In this document: positions 17,528 to 26,245 of the stretch, in pieces
Numbering within the stretch: the stretch's first letter is position 1
Layout of the letters: each line of letters begins with the position of its first letter
Origin: Bacteroidales bacterium UBA5226
GTDB taxonomy: Bacteria > Bacteroidota > Bacteroidia > Bacteroidales > UBA932
Direction: 5' to 3'
DNA: 64,000 bases
Assembly: GCA_002409325.1 (NCBI GenBank)
Contig: DHUU01000001.1
Coordinates: 1 to 64,000, forward strand
Translations under genes and position numbers: made by a program
The notes under the pieces: generated by a model
Seen by the model: the letters and a program-made list of their open reading frames with translations, nothing else
What the model was told of the DNA's origin: nothing
Database searches by the model: none

Positions 17528-19057
17528 ATGATCTTATTAAACAGGGAATTAACCCTGAAAAACATAGAAGACCTCCTTTTTGGTGAAGAAACCATATCGC
17601 TGGATAAAGAAGCCCTGGAAAGGATAGTCCGTTCCTATGAATTCCTTAAAGAGTTTTCAAAAGAAAAAGTCATATACGGGATCAATACGGGGTTCGGCCC
17701 AATGTCCCAGTTCAGGGTGGATGACCGCAACCTGAAGCAGCTTCAGCTGAACCTGATCCGTTCCCATGCCGCCGGTACCGGAGAAATCCTGACCGACCTC
17801 CAGGTCAAGGCCGCCATGATTGCACGGCTGGTCACATTTGTTCAGGGTTGTTCCGGGGTACACTACTCCCTTCCCTTATTGCTGGCAGAATGCATCAACC
17901 GGGAAATTCTCCCTGTTATTCCGCAACACGGCAGTGTAGGAGCCAGCGGAGACCTGGTGCAGCTTGCCCACATGGCCCTGGCCATGATTGGCGAAGGGAA
18001 CGTGCATTACCGCGGCCAGACAAGGAATGCAGGAGAAGTTCTGAAAGAAAACGGGTTGGAACCGCTGCAGATTTATATCCGCGAAGGGCTCGCCATTACA
18101 AACGGAACGTCTGTAATGACCGGAGTCGGGCTTCTGAATCTTATTAGGGCTAAAAGACTGATGCAGTGGGCTATGGCTGCTTCTGCACTGGTAAACGAGA
18201 TAGCCGGTTCCTATGATGATTTCCTGTCCCCTGTGCTGAATAGGAAAAAACGACACAGCGGGCAGCTGTTTATTGCACGGCAACTGTCTTCCATGCTAAG
18301 CGAAAGCCACTGCCTTAAAAGAAGGCAATCCTACTTGTACAATAAAGAAGTCAACGGCGACAAGGTGTTCCGGGATAAGGTGCAGCCATTTTACTCATTA
18401 CGCTGTGTTCCACAGATTCTGGGCCCGGTGGCCGATACCCTTAAATTCGCACAGCGTGTGCTCCTGGAAGAGTTGAATTCTTCCTGTGACAACCCGGTAG
18501 TGGACCCTGAAACCGAAAATGTATACCATGGCGGAAATTTCCATGGCGATTACGTTTCGCTGGAAATGGACAAAATGAAGACGGTGGTTACCAAAATGAC
18601 CATACTCATGGAAAGGCAGCTCAATTACATCTGCCACGACAAGGTGAACCAGATCCTGCCACCGTTCGTGAACCTGGGTGTTCCCGGGTTGAATTACGGC
18701 ATGCAGGCTGCCCAGTTCACAGCCACATCCACAACAGCTGAATGCCAGACCCTGAGCATGCCCAACTACATACATTCCATCCCCAACAACAATGACAATC
18801 AGGATGTGGTAAGCATGGGCACCAACTCGGCCATTATTACGGCCCGGGTTATAGAGAATGCCTTTCAGGTTACCTCTATTCACCTGATGGCCCTGGCACA
18901 GGCGGTATCCTGCCTGGATATCAAGGAAAAACTCTCCCCGTCCACCCTTTCTGTCTATAATAAGATCCGCGAAGGCTTCCCGGCCGTGATTGAAGATGTG
19001 GCTCTGTATCCCTATATCGCAAAAACCATAGAATACATAACCCACAATAAACCGTAA
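17528..19057 (+). CDS. Aromatic amino acid ammonia-lyase (HAL/PAL/TAL family; probable tyrosine ammonia-lyase)
   Basis: A 509-residue cytoplasmic lyase. The autocatalytic MIO cofactor motif Ala-Ser-Gly is at 139-141 (GSVGASGDLVQLAHM). The conserved Tyr50 sits in YGINTGFGP, and NSFNDN-type residues appear as NSSCDNPVVD near 320. The substrate-selectivity pair is Ser79-His80 (LIRSHAAG), which alone resembles histidine lyases rather than the His-Leu of Rhodobacter TAL. Context decides otherwise: it heads an aryl-polyene operon, where such an enzyme deaminates tyrosine to 4-coumarate as starter, and no histidine-utilisation gene is nearby. It is 5 bases from the ketoreductase gene. The family is certain; the substrate is inferred. 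Confidence 0.88.
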   Translation: MILLNRELTLKNIEDLLFGEETISLDKEALERIVRSYEFLKEFSKEKVIYGINTGFGPMSQFRVDDRNLKQLQLNLIRSHAAGTGEILTDLQVKAAMIARLVTFVQGCSGVHYSLPLLLAECINREILPVIPQHGSVGASGDLVQLAHMALAMIGEGNVHYRGQTRNAGEVLKENGLEPLQIYIREGLAITNGTSVMTGVGLLNLIRAKRLMQWAMAASALVNEIAGSYDDFLSPVLNRKKRHSGQLFIARQLSSMLSESHCLKRRQSYLYNKEVNGDKVFRDKVQPFYSLRCVPQILGPVADTLKFAQRVLLEELNSSCDNPVVDPETENVYHGGNFHGDYVSLEMDKMKTVVTKMTILMERQLNYICHDKVNQILPPFVNLGVPGLNYGMQAAQFTATSTTAECQTLSMPNYIHSIPNNNDNQDVVSMGTNSAIITARVIENAFQVTSIHLMALAQAVSCLDIKEKLSPSTLSVYNKIREGFPAVIEDVALYPYIAKTIEYITHNKP

Positions 19058-19061
19058 GATC

Positions 19062-19790
19062 ATGAAATACGCTTTGGTAACGGGAGGATCCCGCGGCATT
19101 GGACGCGCTGTTTGCATAGCTCTTTCAAAAGAGGGATATGCCATTGTTATCAATTACGCAAAAAACCGGGAAGCAGCCCAGGAAACCATGCAAATGATAG
19201 CATCTGAAGGTGGTACGGCCGGATTACTACAGTTTAACGTGGCTGTAAAGGAAGAAGTGGACAATGCCCTGGATGCATGGGAAAAAGAACATCCCGGGGA
19301 ATATATAAGCGTTCTGGTCAACAACGCGGGTATCAGGGAAGACAACCTGATGATTTTCATGCAGGACGAACAATGGAGCCATGTGCTGGAGACCAATCTG
19401 TTTGGGTTTTTTTATGTCACACGGCGGGTATTGAAAAACATGTTGACCAAACGTTACGGCAGGATCGTTAACGTGACTTCTCTGTCCGGCCTGACCGGAT
19501 TACCGGGACAGACAAATTATGCGGCTTCCAAGGCCGGTCTTATTGGGGCTACCCGGGCTCTGGCCATGGAGGTGGCTCCCAGAAAGGTTACCGTCAATTG
19601 CGTGGCTCCCGGTTTTATTGAAACCGATATGACCAGCGACATAAGCCAGGACGACCATAAGGGAAGGATACCGGCAGGACGTTTTGGCAAACCCGCCGAA
19701 GTGGCCGCTGCCGTTGTCTTTTTTGCCGGTGAAAGTGCTTCATACATAACAGGGCAGGTATTGTCTGTTAACGGAGGTTTGTATACATAG
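19062..19790 (+). CDS. 3-oxoacyl-ACP reductase (FabG-like SDR) of the aryl-polyene pathway
   Basis: A 242-residue short-chain dehydrogenase. The NADPH-binding TGGSRGIG is at residues 7-14 and NNAG at 87-90. The catalytic triad is Ser140, Tyr153 and Lys157 (NYAASKAG), with Ser-Tyr spacing as in FabG. The C-terminus GQVLSVNGGLYT is typical of FabG. It reduces the beta-keto group after each ketosynthase extension, before dehydration to the conjugated double bond. Gaps to its neighbours are 4-9 bases. Confidence 0.92.
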   Translation: MKYALVTGGSRGIGRAVCIALSKEGYAIVINYAKNREAAQETMQMIASEGGTAGLLQFNVAVKEEVDNALDAWEKEHPGEYISVLVNNAGIREDNLMIFMQDEQWSHVLETNLFGFFYVTRRVLKNMLTKRYGRIVNVTSLSGLTGLPGQTNYAASKAGLIGATRALAMEVAPRKVTVNCVAPGFIETDMTSDISQDDHKGRIPAGRFGKPAEVAAAVVFFAGESASYITGQVLSVNGGLYT

Positions 19791-19799
19791 AAAGTGATC

Positions 19800-21017
19800 A
19801 TGAAACGAGTCGTTATAACCGGAATAGGAATTTATTCATGTATCGGGATCCATAAGGAAGAAGTTCGGGAAGGCCTGTATTATGGTAGATGCGGCATAGG
19901 TATTGATCCGGCAAGAACGGCTTACGGATACCGGTCTCCGCTTACAGGCATTGTCCCTCGGCCCGATCTTAAAGAAGCCCTTACCCGCAGGCAAAGGATC
20001 TGTCTGCCAGAAGAAGGTGAATATGCCTACATGGCTACACGGGAGGCGTTGCAGGATGCAGGAATTGACTTGGATTATCTGGATAAGAACGAGACAGGCA
20101 TTTTGTACGGTAACGATTCCTCCAGCAAAGCCGTGATTGAATCGCACGAGATATGCGTAGACAAGAAAGACACTGCCCTTCTGGGTTCGGGAGCCATCTT
20201 TCAATCTATGAACTCGACGGTAACCATGAACCTGTCCACCATATACAGGCTCCACGGAATCAATATGACCATCAGCGCAGCTTGTGCCAGCGGTTCCCAT
20301 TCCATAGGGCTGGGTGCCATGTTCATCCGCCTGGGTCTGCAGGATATGATAGTCTGTGGCGGGGCACAGGAAACCAATGTTCTAAGTATGGCCAGCTTTG
20401 ACGGATTGAACGCCTTTTCCCTGAGGGTTGACCAACCGCAGAAAGCATCCCGTCCCTTTGATAAGGGCCGTGACGGCCTGGTGCCCAGCGGGGGTGCCGC
20501 CACCCTCATCCTGGAAGAATACGAACATGCGGTAAAACGCGGAGCACGCATATATGCCGAGGTGGCGGGTTATGGCTTTTCTTCCAACGGAGTGCATATA
20601 TCCCAACCCAGCGAAGAAGGCTCGGCAAAAGCCATGGCCCGTGCCCTGGCCGATGCCTGCCTGAAACCTTCCGATATTGATTACATTAATGCCCATGCCA
20701 CATCTACTATCCTGGGAGACGCTTATGAGGCTATGGCCATTGACAAAATATTCGGAGAAGAAAAAACACCGGTCACCTCTACCAAAGGAATGACCGGGCA
20801 TGAGTGCTGGATGGCGGGTGCGAGCGAGGTCGTTTATACCCTTCTGATGATGCGGGATTCCTTTATTGCACCAAACCTGAACCTGGAAGAGCCCGATGAA
20901 AATTCAAAAAAATTGAATATAATTGCCAAAACTATAGATAGAAAACTGGATACTTGCCTGTCCAATTCATTTGGGTTCGGAGGTACCAATAGCGCACTAA
21001 TACTGAGAAAAATTTAG
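19800..21017 (+). CDS. Beta-ketoacyl-ACP synthase, intact (KS 1)
   Basis: A 405-residue thiolase-fold elongating synthase with a complete catalytic triad: Cys162 (SAACASGSH), His299 (NAHATST) and His334 (KGMTGHECWMAG). The C-terminal SFGFGGTNSAL is also present. Length is as in FabF/FabB. The ATG at 19800 is preferred to an in-frame GTG six bases earlier. It extends ACP-bound acyl chains with malonyl-ACP, probably with a non-catalytic partner from the same operon. It is followed 15 bases later by the first ACP. Confidence 0.93.
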   Translation: MKRVVITGIGIYSCIGIHKEEVREGLYYGRCGIGIDPARTAYGYRSPLTGIVPRPDLKEALTRRQRICLPEEGEYAYMATREALQDAGIDLDYLDKNETGILYGNDSSSKAVIESHEICVDKKDTALLGSGAIFQSMNSTVTMNLSTIYRLHGINMTISAACASGSHSIGLGAMFIRLGLQDMIVCGGAQETNVLSMASFDGLNAFSLRVDQPQKASRPFDKGRDGLVPSGGAATLILEEYEHAVKRGARIYAEVAGYGFSSNGVHISQPSEEGSAKAMARALADACLKPSDIDYINAHATSTILGDAYEAMAIDKIFGEEKTPVTSTKGMTGHECWMAGASEVVYTLLMMRDSFIAPNLNLEEPDENSKKLNIIAKTIDRKLDTCLSNSFGFGGTNSALILRKI

Positions 21018-21032
21018 CACGAACAAAAGAAC

Positions 21033-21281
21033 ATGAACAGGAAGGAAATCATCGAGATCGTTAACAGATTCCTGGCAGAGGATATTGAAGTAGACCCCGA
21101 AGCCCTTAAAGAAGAAGCATTTCTTAAAGAAGACCTGGGTATTGACAGCCTGGATTTTGTTGATATTGTTGTGGTGGTAGAACAGAACTTTGGATTCAAG
21201 ATCAAACCAGAAGAAATGTCAAAAGTGAAAACCCTATCGCAGTTTTACGACTATATAGAAGCAAAACTTAACGCAAGTTGA
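21033..21281 (+). CDS. Acyl carrier protein 1
   Basis: An 82-residue acidic helical carrier protein. The phosphopantetheine attachment site is Ser39 in DLGIDSLDFVD. It carries starter or growing polyene chains as thioesters. Its stop codon overlaps the next ATG by one base (TGATG), so translation is coupled to the acyltransferase. Two distinct ACPs in one operon is normal for aryl-polyene clusters, where they may separate priming from elongation. Confidence 0.95.
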   Translation: MNRKEIIEIVNRFLAEDIEVDPEALKEEAFLKEDLGIDSLDFVDIVVVVEQNFGFKIKPEEMSKVKTLSQFYDYIEAKLNAS

Positions 21282-22183
21282 TGTCAGATAAGAAGCCGGC
21301 ATGGAAGGGCACCACAGGCGGGGGAAATTTTGGACAACGTGCTTTGCTCCTTTTGTTCCGTTATGTGGATATACGGGTAGGTTATGCAATACTGGGCCTG
21401 GTTATACCCTTTTATATGATTTTTAACCAATCTGGTTACAAGGCCATAAAAAATTACTTCAGACGCATAGGCTATACAGGGAATGTAAATTGCCATATAT
21501 TCAGAAATCATTACCTGTTCGGGCAGATGATGATGGACAAGTTTTACCTCTTTGCCCGGAAAAAAAACATTTTCAAATCCAGGGTCACTGATTGGGACCA
21601 GTTTACCGAATTGCTCAAAGGCGATGGTGGTTTTCTGATCTCCGGCGCTCATACGGGCAATTTTGAGATCTGCGGGTATTTCCTGCAACAACGGCTCAAA
21701 AAACTGAACGCAGTGGTTTTTGGGGGCGAATCGGCCTTCATGCAGGAAAACAGGGCCGAGGCCCTTTCGGGGAATATGGCCCAACTGATACCCGTTTCTT
21801 CCGATATGTCTCATTTGTTTACCATCAAGACGGCACTGGAAAAAGGAGAAATGGTAAGCATGCCAAGTGACAGGCTTTTTGGTAGCACCAAATCCTTTTC
21901 CTTTCCCTTTCTGGGTTCTGAGGCCAATTTTCCCATGGGGTCGTTCCTGCTGGCAGCCCAGCTGGATGTTCCCATGGTTTCGTTATATGTGATGCGTGAG
22001 CGGGGCATGAAATACCACATTATCTGCAAACAGGTGGCCGTTGACCGCTCGCTATACAGGAACTCCAGGGAAATTGCCCGTGCTCTTTGTCAGGTCTATG
22101 TGGAACAACTGGAAGATGTGCTGAAGAGTTATCCCCACCAGTGGTTCAATTTTTATGATTTCTGGAACAACACCACCATATGA
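21281..22183 (+). CDS. LpxL/HtrB-family acyltransferase
   Basis: A 300-residue membrane-associated acyltransferase of the lauroyl/myristoyl-transferase type. There is an N-terminal membrane segment (about 34-48) and the catalytic His124...Glu129 in SGAHTGNFE, the HX4(D/E) motif. In lipid A synthesis such enzymes move acyl groups from ACP to a saccharolipid. In aryl-polyene clusters homologues are thought to pass the polyene or an accompanying fatty acid to the lipid/sugar anchor. It starts inside the ACP stop codon and ends in a 4-base ATGA overlap with the dehydratase. The exact acceptor is not readable. Confidence 0.85.
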   Translation: MSDKKPAWKGTTGGGNFGQRALLLLFRYVDIRVGYAILGLVIPFYMIFNQSGYKAIKNYFRRIGYTGNVNCHIFRNHYLFGQMMMDKFYLFARKKNIFKSRVTDWDQFTELLKGDGGFLISGAHTGNFEICGYFLQQRLKKLNAVVFGGESAFMQENRAEALSGNMAQLIPVSSDMSHLFTIKTALEKGEMVSMPSDRLFGSTKSFSFPFLGSEANFPMGSFLLAAQLDVPMVSLYVMRERGMKYHIICKQVAVDRSLYRNSREIARALCQVYVEQLEDVLKSYPHQWFNFYDFWNNTTI

Positions 22184-22626
22184 TTCAATCTGTCAATATC
22201 CAGGAATTACTCCCGCACCGTCCGCCTTTTATTATGGTGGACCGGCTAACAGCATACCAGGAGGATTTTGCGTCTACCGAGATGGTCATATCAGAGGACA
22301 ATATTTTTTGCCGGAATGGTTTTTTTTCTGAAGCCGGCATGATAGAAAACATGGCCCAGACCTGTGCTGCTCGCCTGGGATACAAAAGCCTGGTCAATAA
22401 CATGCCTGTTAAGCTGGGCATCATAGGGGCCGTTAAGGATTTTAATGTTTTCTTCCTACCCGTGCCCGGTAACCTGCTGGTAACCGAAATTCAGATTGAG
22501 CATGAAGTTTTCAATGCCATATTGCTCAGTGCCGAGATCCGTTGCAATGGCAAGAAAGTAGCCACAAGTCACATGAAATTGTTTTTAACCGACATAGACA
22601 GCCAGCCCCATGAAGACAAACAATAG
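22180..22626 (+). CDS. Hotdog-fold 3-hydroxyacyl-ACP dehydratase 1 (FabZ/ApeP-like)
   Basis: A 148-residue hotdog protein. The catalytic His13 is in LLPHRPPFIMVDR and Glu56 in GMIENMAQ, both as in FabZ. It should dehydrate the 3-hydroxyacyl-ACP made by the ketoreductase to the trans-2-enoyl product. Because no enoyl reductase lies in the operon, double bonds are retained and a conjugated polyene results. The gene is coupled on both sides: ATGA overlap upstream and a 17-base overlap with the thioesterase. Confidence 0.88.
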   Translation: MIQSVNIQELLPHRPPFIMVDRLTAYQEDFASTEMVISEDNIFCRNGFFSEAGMIENMAQTCAARLGYKSLVNNMPVKLGIIGAVKDFNVFFLPVPGNLLVTEIQIEHEVFNAILLSAEIRCNGKKVATSHMKLFLTDIDSQPHEDKQ

Positions 22627-23035
22627 CCTTACAGAGAGTAAACAAATACTGATTCGGTTCAGCGAGGTGGATTCCATGAGCATTGTCTGGCACGGATCTT
22701 ATGTCCTGTATTTTGAAGATGCACGGGAGGCTTTCGGAAGAAAATACGGATTAACCTATCAGACGTATTTTGATCATGGTTATTACGCTCCACTGGTGGA
22801 TATGCAGTTTGAATTCAAACATCCCCTTGAGTACGGCGATACAGCCCGTATTGAGATTGAATACATACCGGTAGAAGCCGCCAAGGTGATCTTCCGTTAC
22901 AGGATCTACAGGGAAAAAGATAACAGGCTGGCAGCCACCGGATCTACTACGCAGGTTTTCCTGGATAACCAGTACAGGCTGGTCTTGTACAACCCGGAGT
23001 TTTACACAGATTGGAAAAAGAAAAACAATGTTTAA
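22610..23035 (+). CDS. Hotdog acyl thioesterase (4-hydroxybenzoyl-CoA thioesterase-like)
   Basis: A 141-residue 4HBT-family protein with the signature around Asp21 and His28 (FSEVDSMSIVWHGSYVLYFEDAR). It probably frees stalled or finished acyl chains from ACP; aryl-polyene clusters regularly carry one. The start overlaps the dehydratase end by 17 bases, and its stop overlaps the next ATG by one base. Confidence 0.85.
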   Translation: MKTNNSLTESKQILIRFSEVDSMSIVWHGSYVLYFEDAREAFGRKYGLTYQTYFDHGYYAPLVDMQFEFKHPLEYGDTARIEIEYIPVEAAKVIFRYRIYREKDNRLAATGSTTQVFLDNQYRLVLYNPEFYTDWKKKNNV

Positions 23036-24159
23036 TGATTAAGCCTCTTGCATACAATATTGTTTCGTCCCTGGGGTTTTCCGCCCAGGATAACTACGCG
23101 GCAGTAAGGCGTGGGCAAAGCGGTATAGTTCCATGGCTGGACCCGGCAGGCACCCCTATTGCCCTATCGCACCTTGATAGGGAAAAGTTGCAGGATGCCT
23201 TTGAAAAACAATGCAAGCCTTCTCAGAAATACACCGAGCCGGAACAGGCCATGCTCCTGTCTGCCTCACTGGCAGTGGCAGAGGCCGGCATTAATCCCGC
23301 GTCTGTCCGCACGGGATTTGTGCTATCCTCTACAAAAGGCAATATTGAACTGCTGGGTATACCAGATCACGGCTTAGGCACAGAGCGCATCCATTTGTGG
23401 CATACCGCCGGACTGCTGGCCGCCCATTTTAACAATCCGAACCTTCCTTTAACCGTTACCAATGCCTGCATATCGGGAGCTGCTGCACAGATTGCCGCGC
23501 TAAAAATGCTGGAAAACGGACTTTATGACCACGTTGTTGTTACAGGTGTTGATATGGCTTCTGACTTTATTGTGGCCGGATTCCAGTCTTTCAAATCCCT
23601 GGATCCGGAACGCTGCCGTCCCTTTGATGCCCGGCGCAAAGGATTGAATATTGGAGAGGCGGCAGCCACGATCGTTTTTGGCAAAGCAGACGGAAAAGGA
23701 ATTTCCCTGACCCGGGGGAATGTCCGCAACGACGCCAATCACATATCCGGACCATCACGTACCGGCGAAGGATTGTTCAGGGCACTAAGCCGCACCCTGG
23801 AGGACCTGCCCCGGGATGAGATTGCATTCATCTGTGCACACGGAACTGCTACCTCGTTCAACGACCAGATGGAAGCAATTGCCTTTACAAGGGCAGGACT
23901 CCAGCATACACCCGTCTTCAGCCTTAAGGCCCATTTTGGCCACACCATGGGAGCTGCCGGCGTCTTGGAAAGCATCATATCCATGAAAGCACTGGAAGAT
24001 GGAATCATCCTGCCATCACTTGGGTATGAAGAACCGGGGATAGAAGGAGGCCTGAATATTAGCACTGCCACGGTCCATACCAATAAAAGATACATAATAA
24101 AGACATTGTCGGGTTTTGGGGGATGCAATGCCGCCTTACTTTATCAGACGCATTCATGA
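23035..24159 (+). CDS. Beta-ketoacyl-ACP synthase, intact (KS 2)
   Basis: A 374-residue ketosynthase with all three catalytic residues: Cys145 (TNACISGAA), His269 (CAHGTAT) and His303 (KAHFGHTMGAAG). It is a little shorter than FabF, with a truncated N-terminal strand (MIKPLAYNIVSSLGF). ATG 23035 sits in the previous stop (TAATG); an in-frame ATG at 23011 would only add residues overlapping the thioesterase. It may initiate or extend the polyene. It is followed by a 4-base overlap with a half-size ketosynthase-like gene, suggesting the two products are made together. Confidence 0.9.
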   Translation: MIKPLAYNIVSSLGFSAQDNYAAVRRGQSGIVPWLDPAGTPIALSHLDREKLQDAFEKQCKPSQKYTEPEQAMLLSASLAVAEAGINPASVRTGFVLSSTKGNIELLGIPDHGLGTERIHLWHTAGLLAAHFNNPNLPLTVTNACISGAAAQIAALKMLENGLYDHVVVTGVDMASDFIVAGFQSFKSLDPERCRPFDARRKGLNIGEAAATIVFGKADGKGISLTRGNVRNDANHISGPSRTGEGLFRALSRTLEDLPRDEIAFICAHGTATSFNDQMEAIAFTRAGLQHTPVFSLKAHFGHTMGAAGVLESIISMKALEDGIILPSLGYEEPGIEGGLNISTATVHTNKRYIIKTLSGFGGCNAALLYQTHS

Positions 24160-24773
24160 AGAAGATCACAGCTTATAGCCGGATAACTGATTCTTTGGTA
24201 ATTCTGAACGGGAAACCTTGTGAGATAACGTTTTCCTGTGAACCGGGGCCAGGCCGCCTGGCAGAAATCTACCGGTTCCTGGAATCAGGTTACCCAAAAT
24301 TCTTCAAGATGGACAACCTCTCCAAAGCCGGTTTCCTGGCTTCTGAAATGGTCCTGCGATCGCTGCATTACGATATGGAATCCCCTGACGAAAGCACCGC
24401 TGTTGTCTTTGCCAACCGGTCTTCTTCACTGGACAACGATAAAAGATTCCAGGAAACCATAAGCCGTGAAGATTACTTTCCGAGTCCGGCTGTTTTTGTG
24501 TACACCCTTCCCAACATTGTTACGGGAGAGGTGGCCATCCGGAACAAAATTTTGGGCGAAACATCTTTTTTCATACTCGAATCGTTTGATGCCGAAAAAA
24601 TGATGATATTTGTTGATTGGGCTTTCGCTTCTGCTGGTACACGCCGTGTTTTGTGCGGCTGGACCGAATATCTGGACGGGCATTGCGACGTGCTGGTTAT
24701 GATGGTGGAAAAAGAAAGCGATCAGGGAGTGGATTATAACAAACAAAACATTAATAATATTTACATAACCTAA
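24156..24773 (+). CDS. Half-length, catalytically dead ketosynthase-like protein
   Basis: A 205-residue protein that looks like the N-terminal half of a ketosynthase (FFKMDNLSKAGFLASEM, VVFANRSSSLDNDKRFQ, then FVYTLPNIVTGEVAIRNKILGETSFF). At the nucleophile position the Cys is missing (around TLPNIVTG), and the C-terminal half with both His motifs is absent. This is not simple decay: the frame is open, starts in an ATGA overlap and ends 1 base before ACP 2. Similar short KS-like proteins occur in Bacteroidetes flexirubin/aryl-polyene clusters. A structural or chain-length role with KS 2 is inference. Confidence 0.75.
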   Translation: MKKITAYSRITDSLVILNGKPCEITFSCEPGPGRLAEIYRFLESGYPKFFKMDNLSKAGFLASEMVLRSLHYDMESPDESTAVVFANRSSSLDNDKRFQETISREDYFPSPAVFVYTLPNIVTGEVAIRNKILGETSFFILESFDAEKMMIFVDWAFASAGTRRVLCGWTEYLDGHCDVLVMMVEKESDQGVDYNKQNINNIYIT

Positions 24774-24774
24774 A

Positions 24775-25032
24775 ATGGAAACTTTGATATTAGACCTGAA
24801 AAAGCAGATCATTGAAGCTTTGAACCTCGAGGACATTACCCCGGATGACATTGACACAAATGCTCCCCTTTTTGTAGAGGGCCTGGGCCTGGATTCTATA
24901 GATGCACTGGAGCTTATTGTGCTGATGGAAAAACAATACGGCATCAAACTGGAAGATCCCGGAAAGAGCAAGGAAATATTCCGTTCGGTTGCCACCATGG
25001 CAGACTACATCAGTAAAAACCGTAAAAAATAA
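24775..25032 (+). CDS. Acyl carrier protein 2
   Basis: An 85-residue ACP with phosphopantetheine site Ser41 in GLGLDSIDALEL. Its sequence differs clearly from ACP 1 (a DSID rather than DSLD site), so it is not a recent duplicate. It lies between the half-KS and KS 3 with gaps of 1 and 11 bases. Confidence 0.95.
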   Translation: METLILDLKKQIIEALNLEDITPDDIDTNAPLFVEGLGLDSIDALELIVLMEKQYGIKLEDPGKSKEIFRSVATMADYISKNRKK

Positions 25033-25043
25033 ATTTCCGGACA

Positions 25044-26240
25044 ATGAAGGTATATGTTACAGGATTCGGGATCATTTCAGCGCTGGGTATGGGTGCCGGG
25101 CCGACACTCGGTGCGCTGTTCAACCGGCAGAGCGGCGTTGGTCCGCTACGCTGGCTGGAAACCATGCATTCCCACCTGCCCTGTGCCGAGGTACCTTTCA
25201 GCACGCAGGAATTGCGAAACATGGCCGGAGTGGCTCAAGATAAGATAATTACCAGAACGGCCCTGATGGGCATTCTTGCCTTGAGGGAAGCCCTGGAGAT
25301 GGCTCTTTGGAATGAACATAAGCCTTTGGATCCTGTACTGATCTCAGGAACAACCGTTGGAGGAATGGAGAATTCAGAACGGTTTTTCATGGACTTTATT
25401 TCCCCCGATACCAGCCATGACAAGTATATCCTGGCCCACGACTGTGGTGTATGTACCCAGATGATAGCAGACCATTGCGGACATTTTGATATGCTCTCTA
25501 CCCTTTCCACGGCTTGTTCCTCTGCGGCCAACGCCCTGATTCTGGCAGCGGACATGATCCGCACCGGAAGGGCTTCGACAGCCGTTGCCGGGGGGAGTGA
25601 ATGCCTGAGCAGATTTCACCTGAACGGATTTAATACCCTCAAGATTCTGGACAAGGATCCCTGCAGGCCTTTTGACAATACGCGTGCCGGGCTCAACCTG
25701 GGTGAAGGGGCTGCTTACCTGGTGCTGGAATCTGAAGAATCGGCAAAAGCACGGGGTGTGAAGCCTATATGCCTGCTGTCGGGTTACGGGAATGCCTGCG
25801 ATGCGTACCACCAGACTGCCTCTTCCCCGGAAGGCGACGGTGCCGTCCTTTCCATGACCAAAGCCCTTAAGGAAGCGGGCTTGTCTCCGCAACAGATAGA
25901 TTATGTGAATGCACACGGCACAGGTACTGCCAATAACGATGAAAGCGAAGGGAAAGCCCTGATGCGTATGTTCGGAGCAGATTCGGTTCCCCCTGTTTCC
26001 TCTACAAAAGCCTTTACAGGACACACAACCAGTGCTGCAGGGAGCGTGGAGGCGGTCATTTCCATAATGGCCCTGCTTCATGACTTTCTGCCTGCCAATC
26101 TAAACTACAGCAATCCTATGGAAATGCTGTCTTTCATACCTGTCACAGATGAAAAGCCTCTCCGGCCCTTATCTCATGTAATGACCAATTCCTTTGGGTT
26201 CGGGGGCAATGACACAACCTGCATTTTTTCAAAAATTTGA
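25044..26240 (+). CDS. Beta-ketoacyl-ACP synthase, intact (KS 3)
   Basis: A 398-residue FabF-type ketosynthase. Cys158 (STACSSAAN), His291 (NAHGTGT) and His327 (KAFTGHTTSAAG) are all present, with the C-terminal SFGFGGNDT. It is directly followed by a non-catalytic ketosynthase-like gene, the arrangement of a KS/chain-length-factor pair in type II polyketide and aryl-polyene systems. It is thus the best candidate for the main iterative elongating enzyme. Confidence 0.93.
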   Translation: MKVYVTGFGIISALGMGAGPTLGALFNRQSGVGPLRWLETMHSHLPCAEVPFSTQELRNMAGVAQDKIITRTALMGILALREALEMALWNEHKPLDPVLISGTTVGGMENSERFFMDFISPDTSHDKYILAHDCGVCTQMIADHCGHFDMLSTLSTACSSAANALILAADMIRTGRASTAVAGGSECLSRFHLNGFNTLKILDKDPCRPFDNTRAGLNLGEGAAYLVLESEESAKARGVKPICLLSGYGNACDAYHQTASSPEGDGAVLSMTKALKEAGLSPQQIDYVNAHGTGTANNDESEGKALMRMFGADSVPPVSSTKAFTGHTTSAAGSVEAVISIMALLHDFLPANLNYSNPMEMLSFIPVTDEKPLRPLSHVMTNSFGFGGNDTTCIFSKI

Positions 26241-26245
26241 CCACT

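Noticed and set aside
17528..19057. Ammonia-lyase as HutH of histidine degradation
   Set aside because: Ser-His pair fits HutH, but there is no hutU/hutI and the gene heads an aryl-polyene operon; kept as probable aromatic lyase with the doubt recorded.
18398..19153. 251-codon minus-strand frame over the ammonia-lyase end
   Set aside because: Antisense to a conserved coding region and spans two genes.
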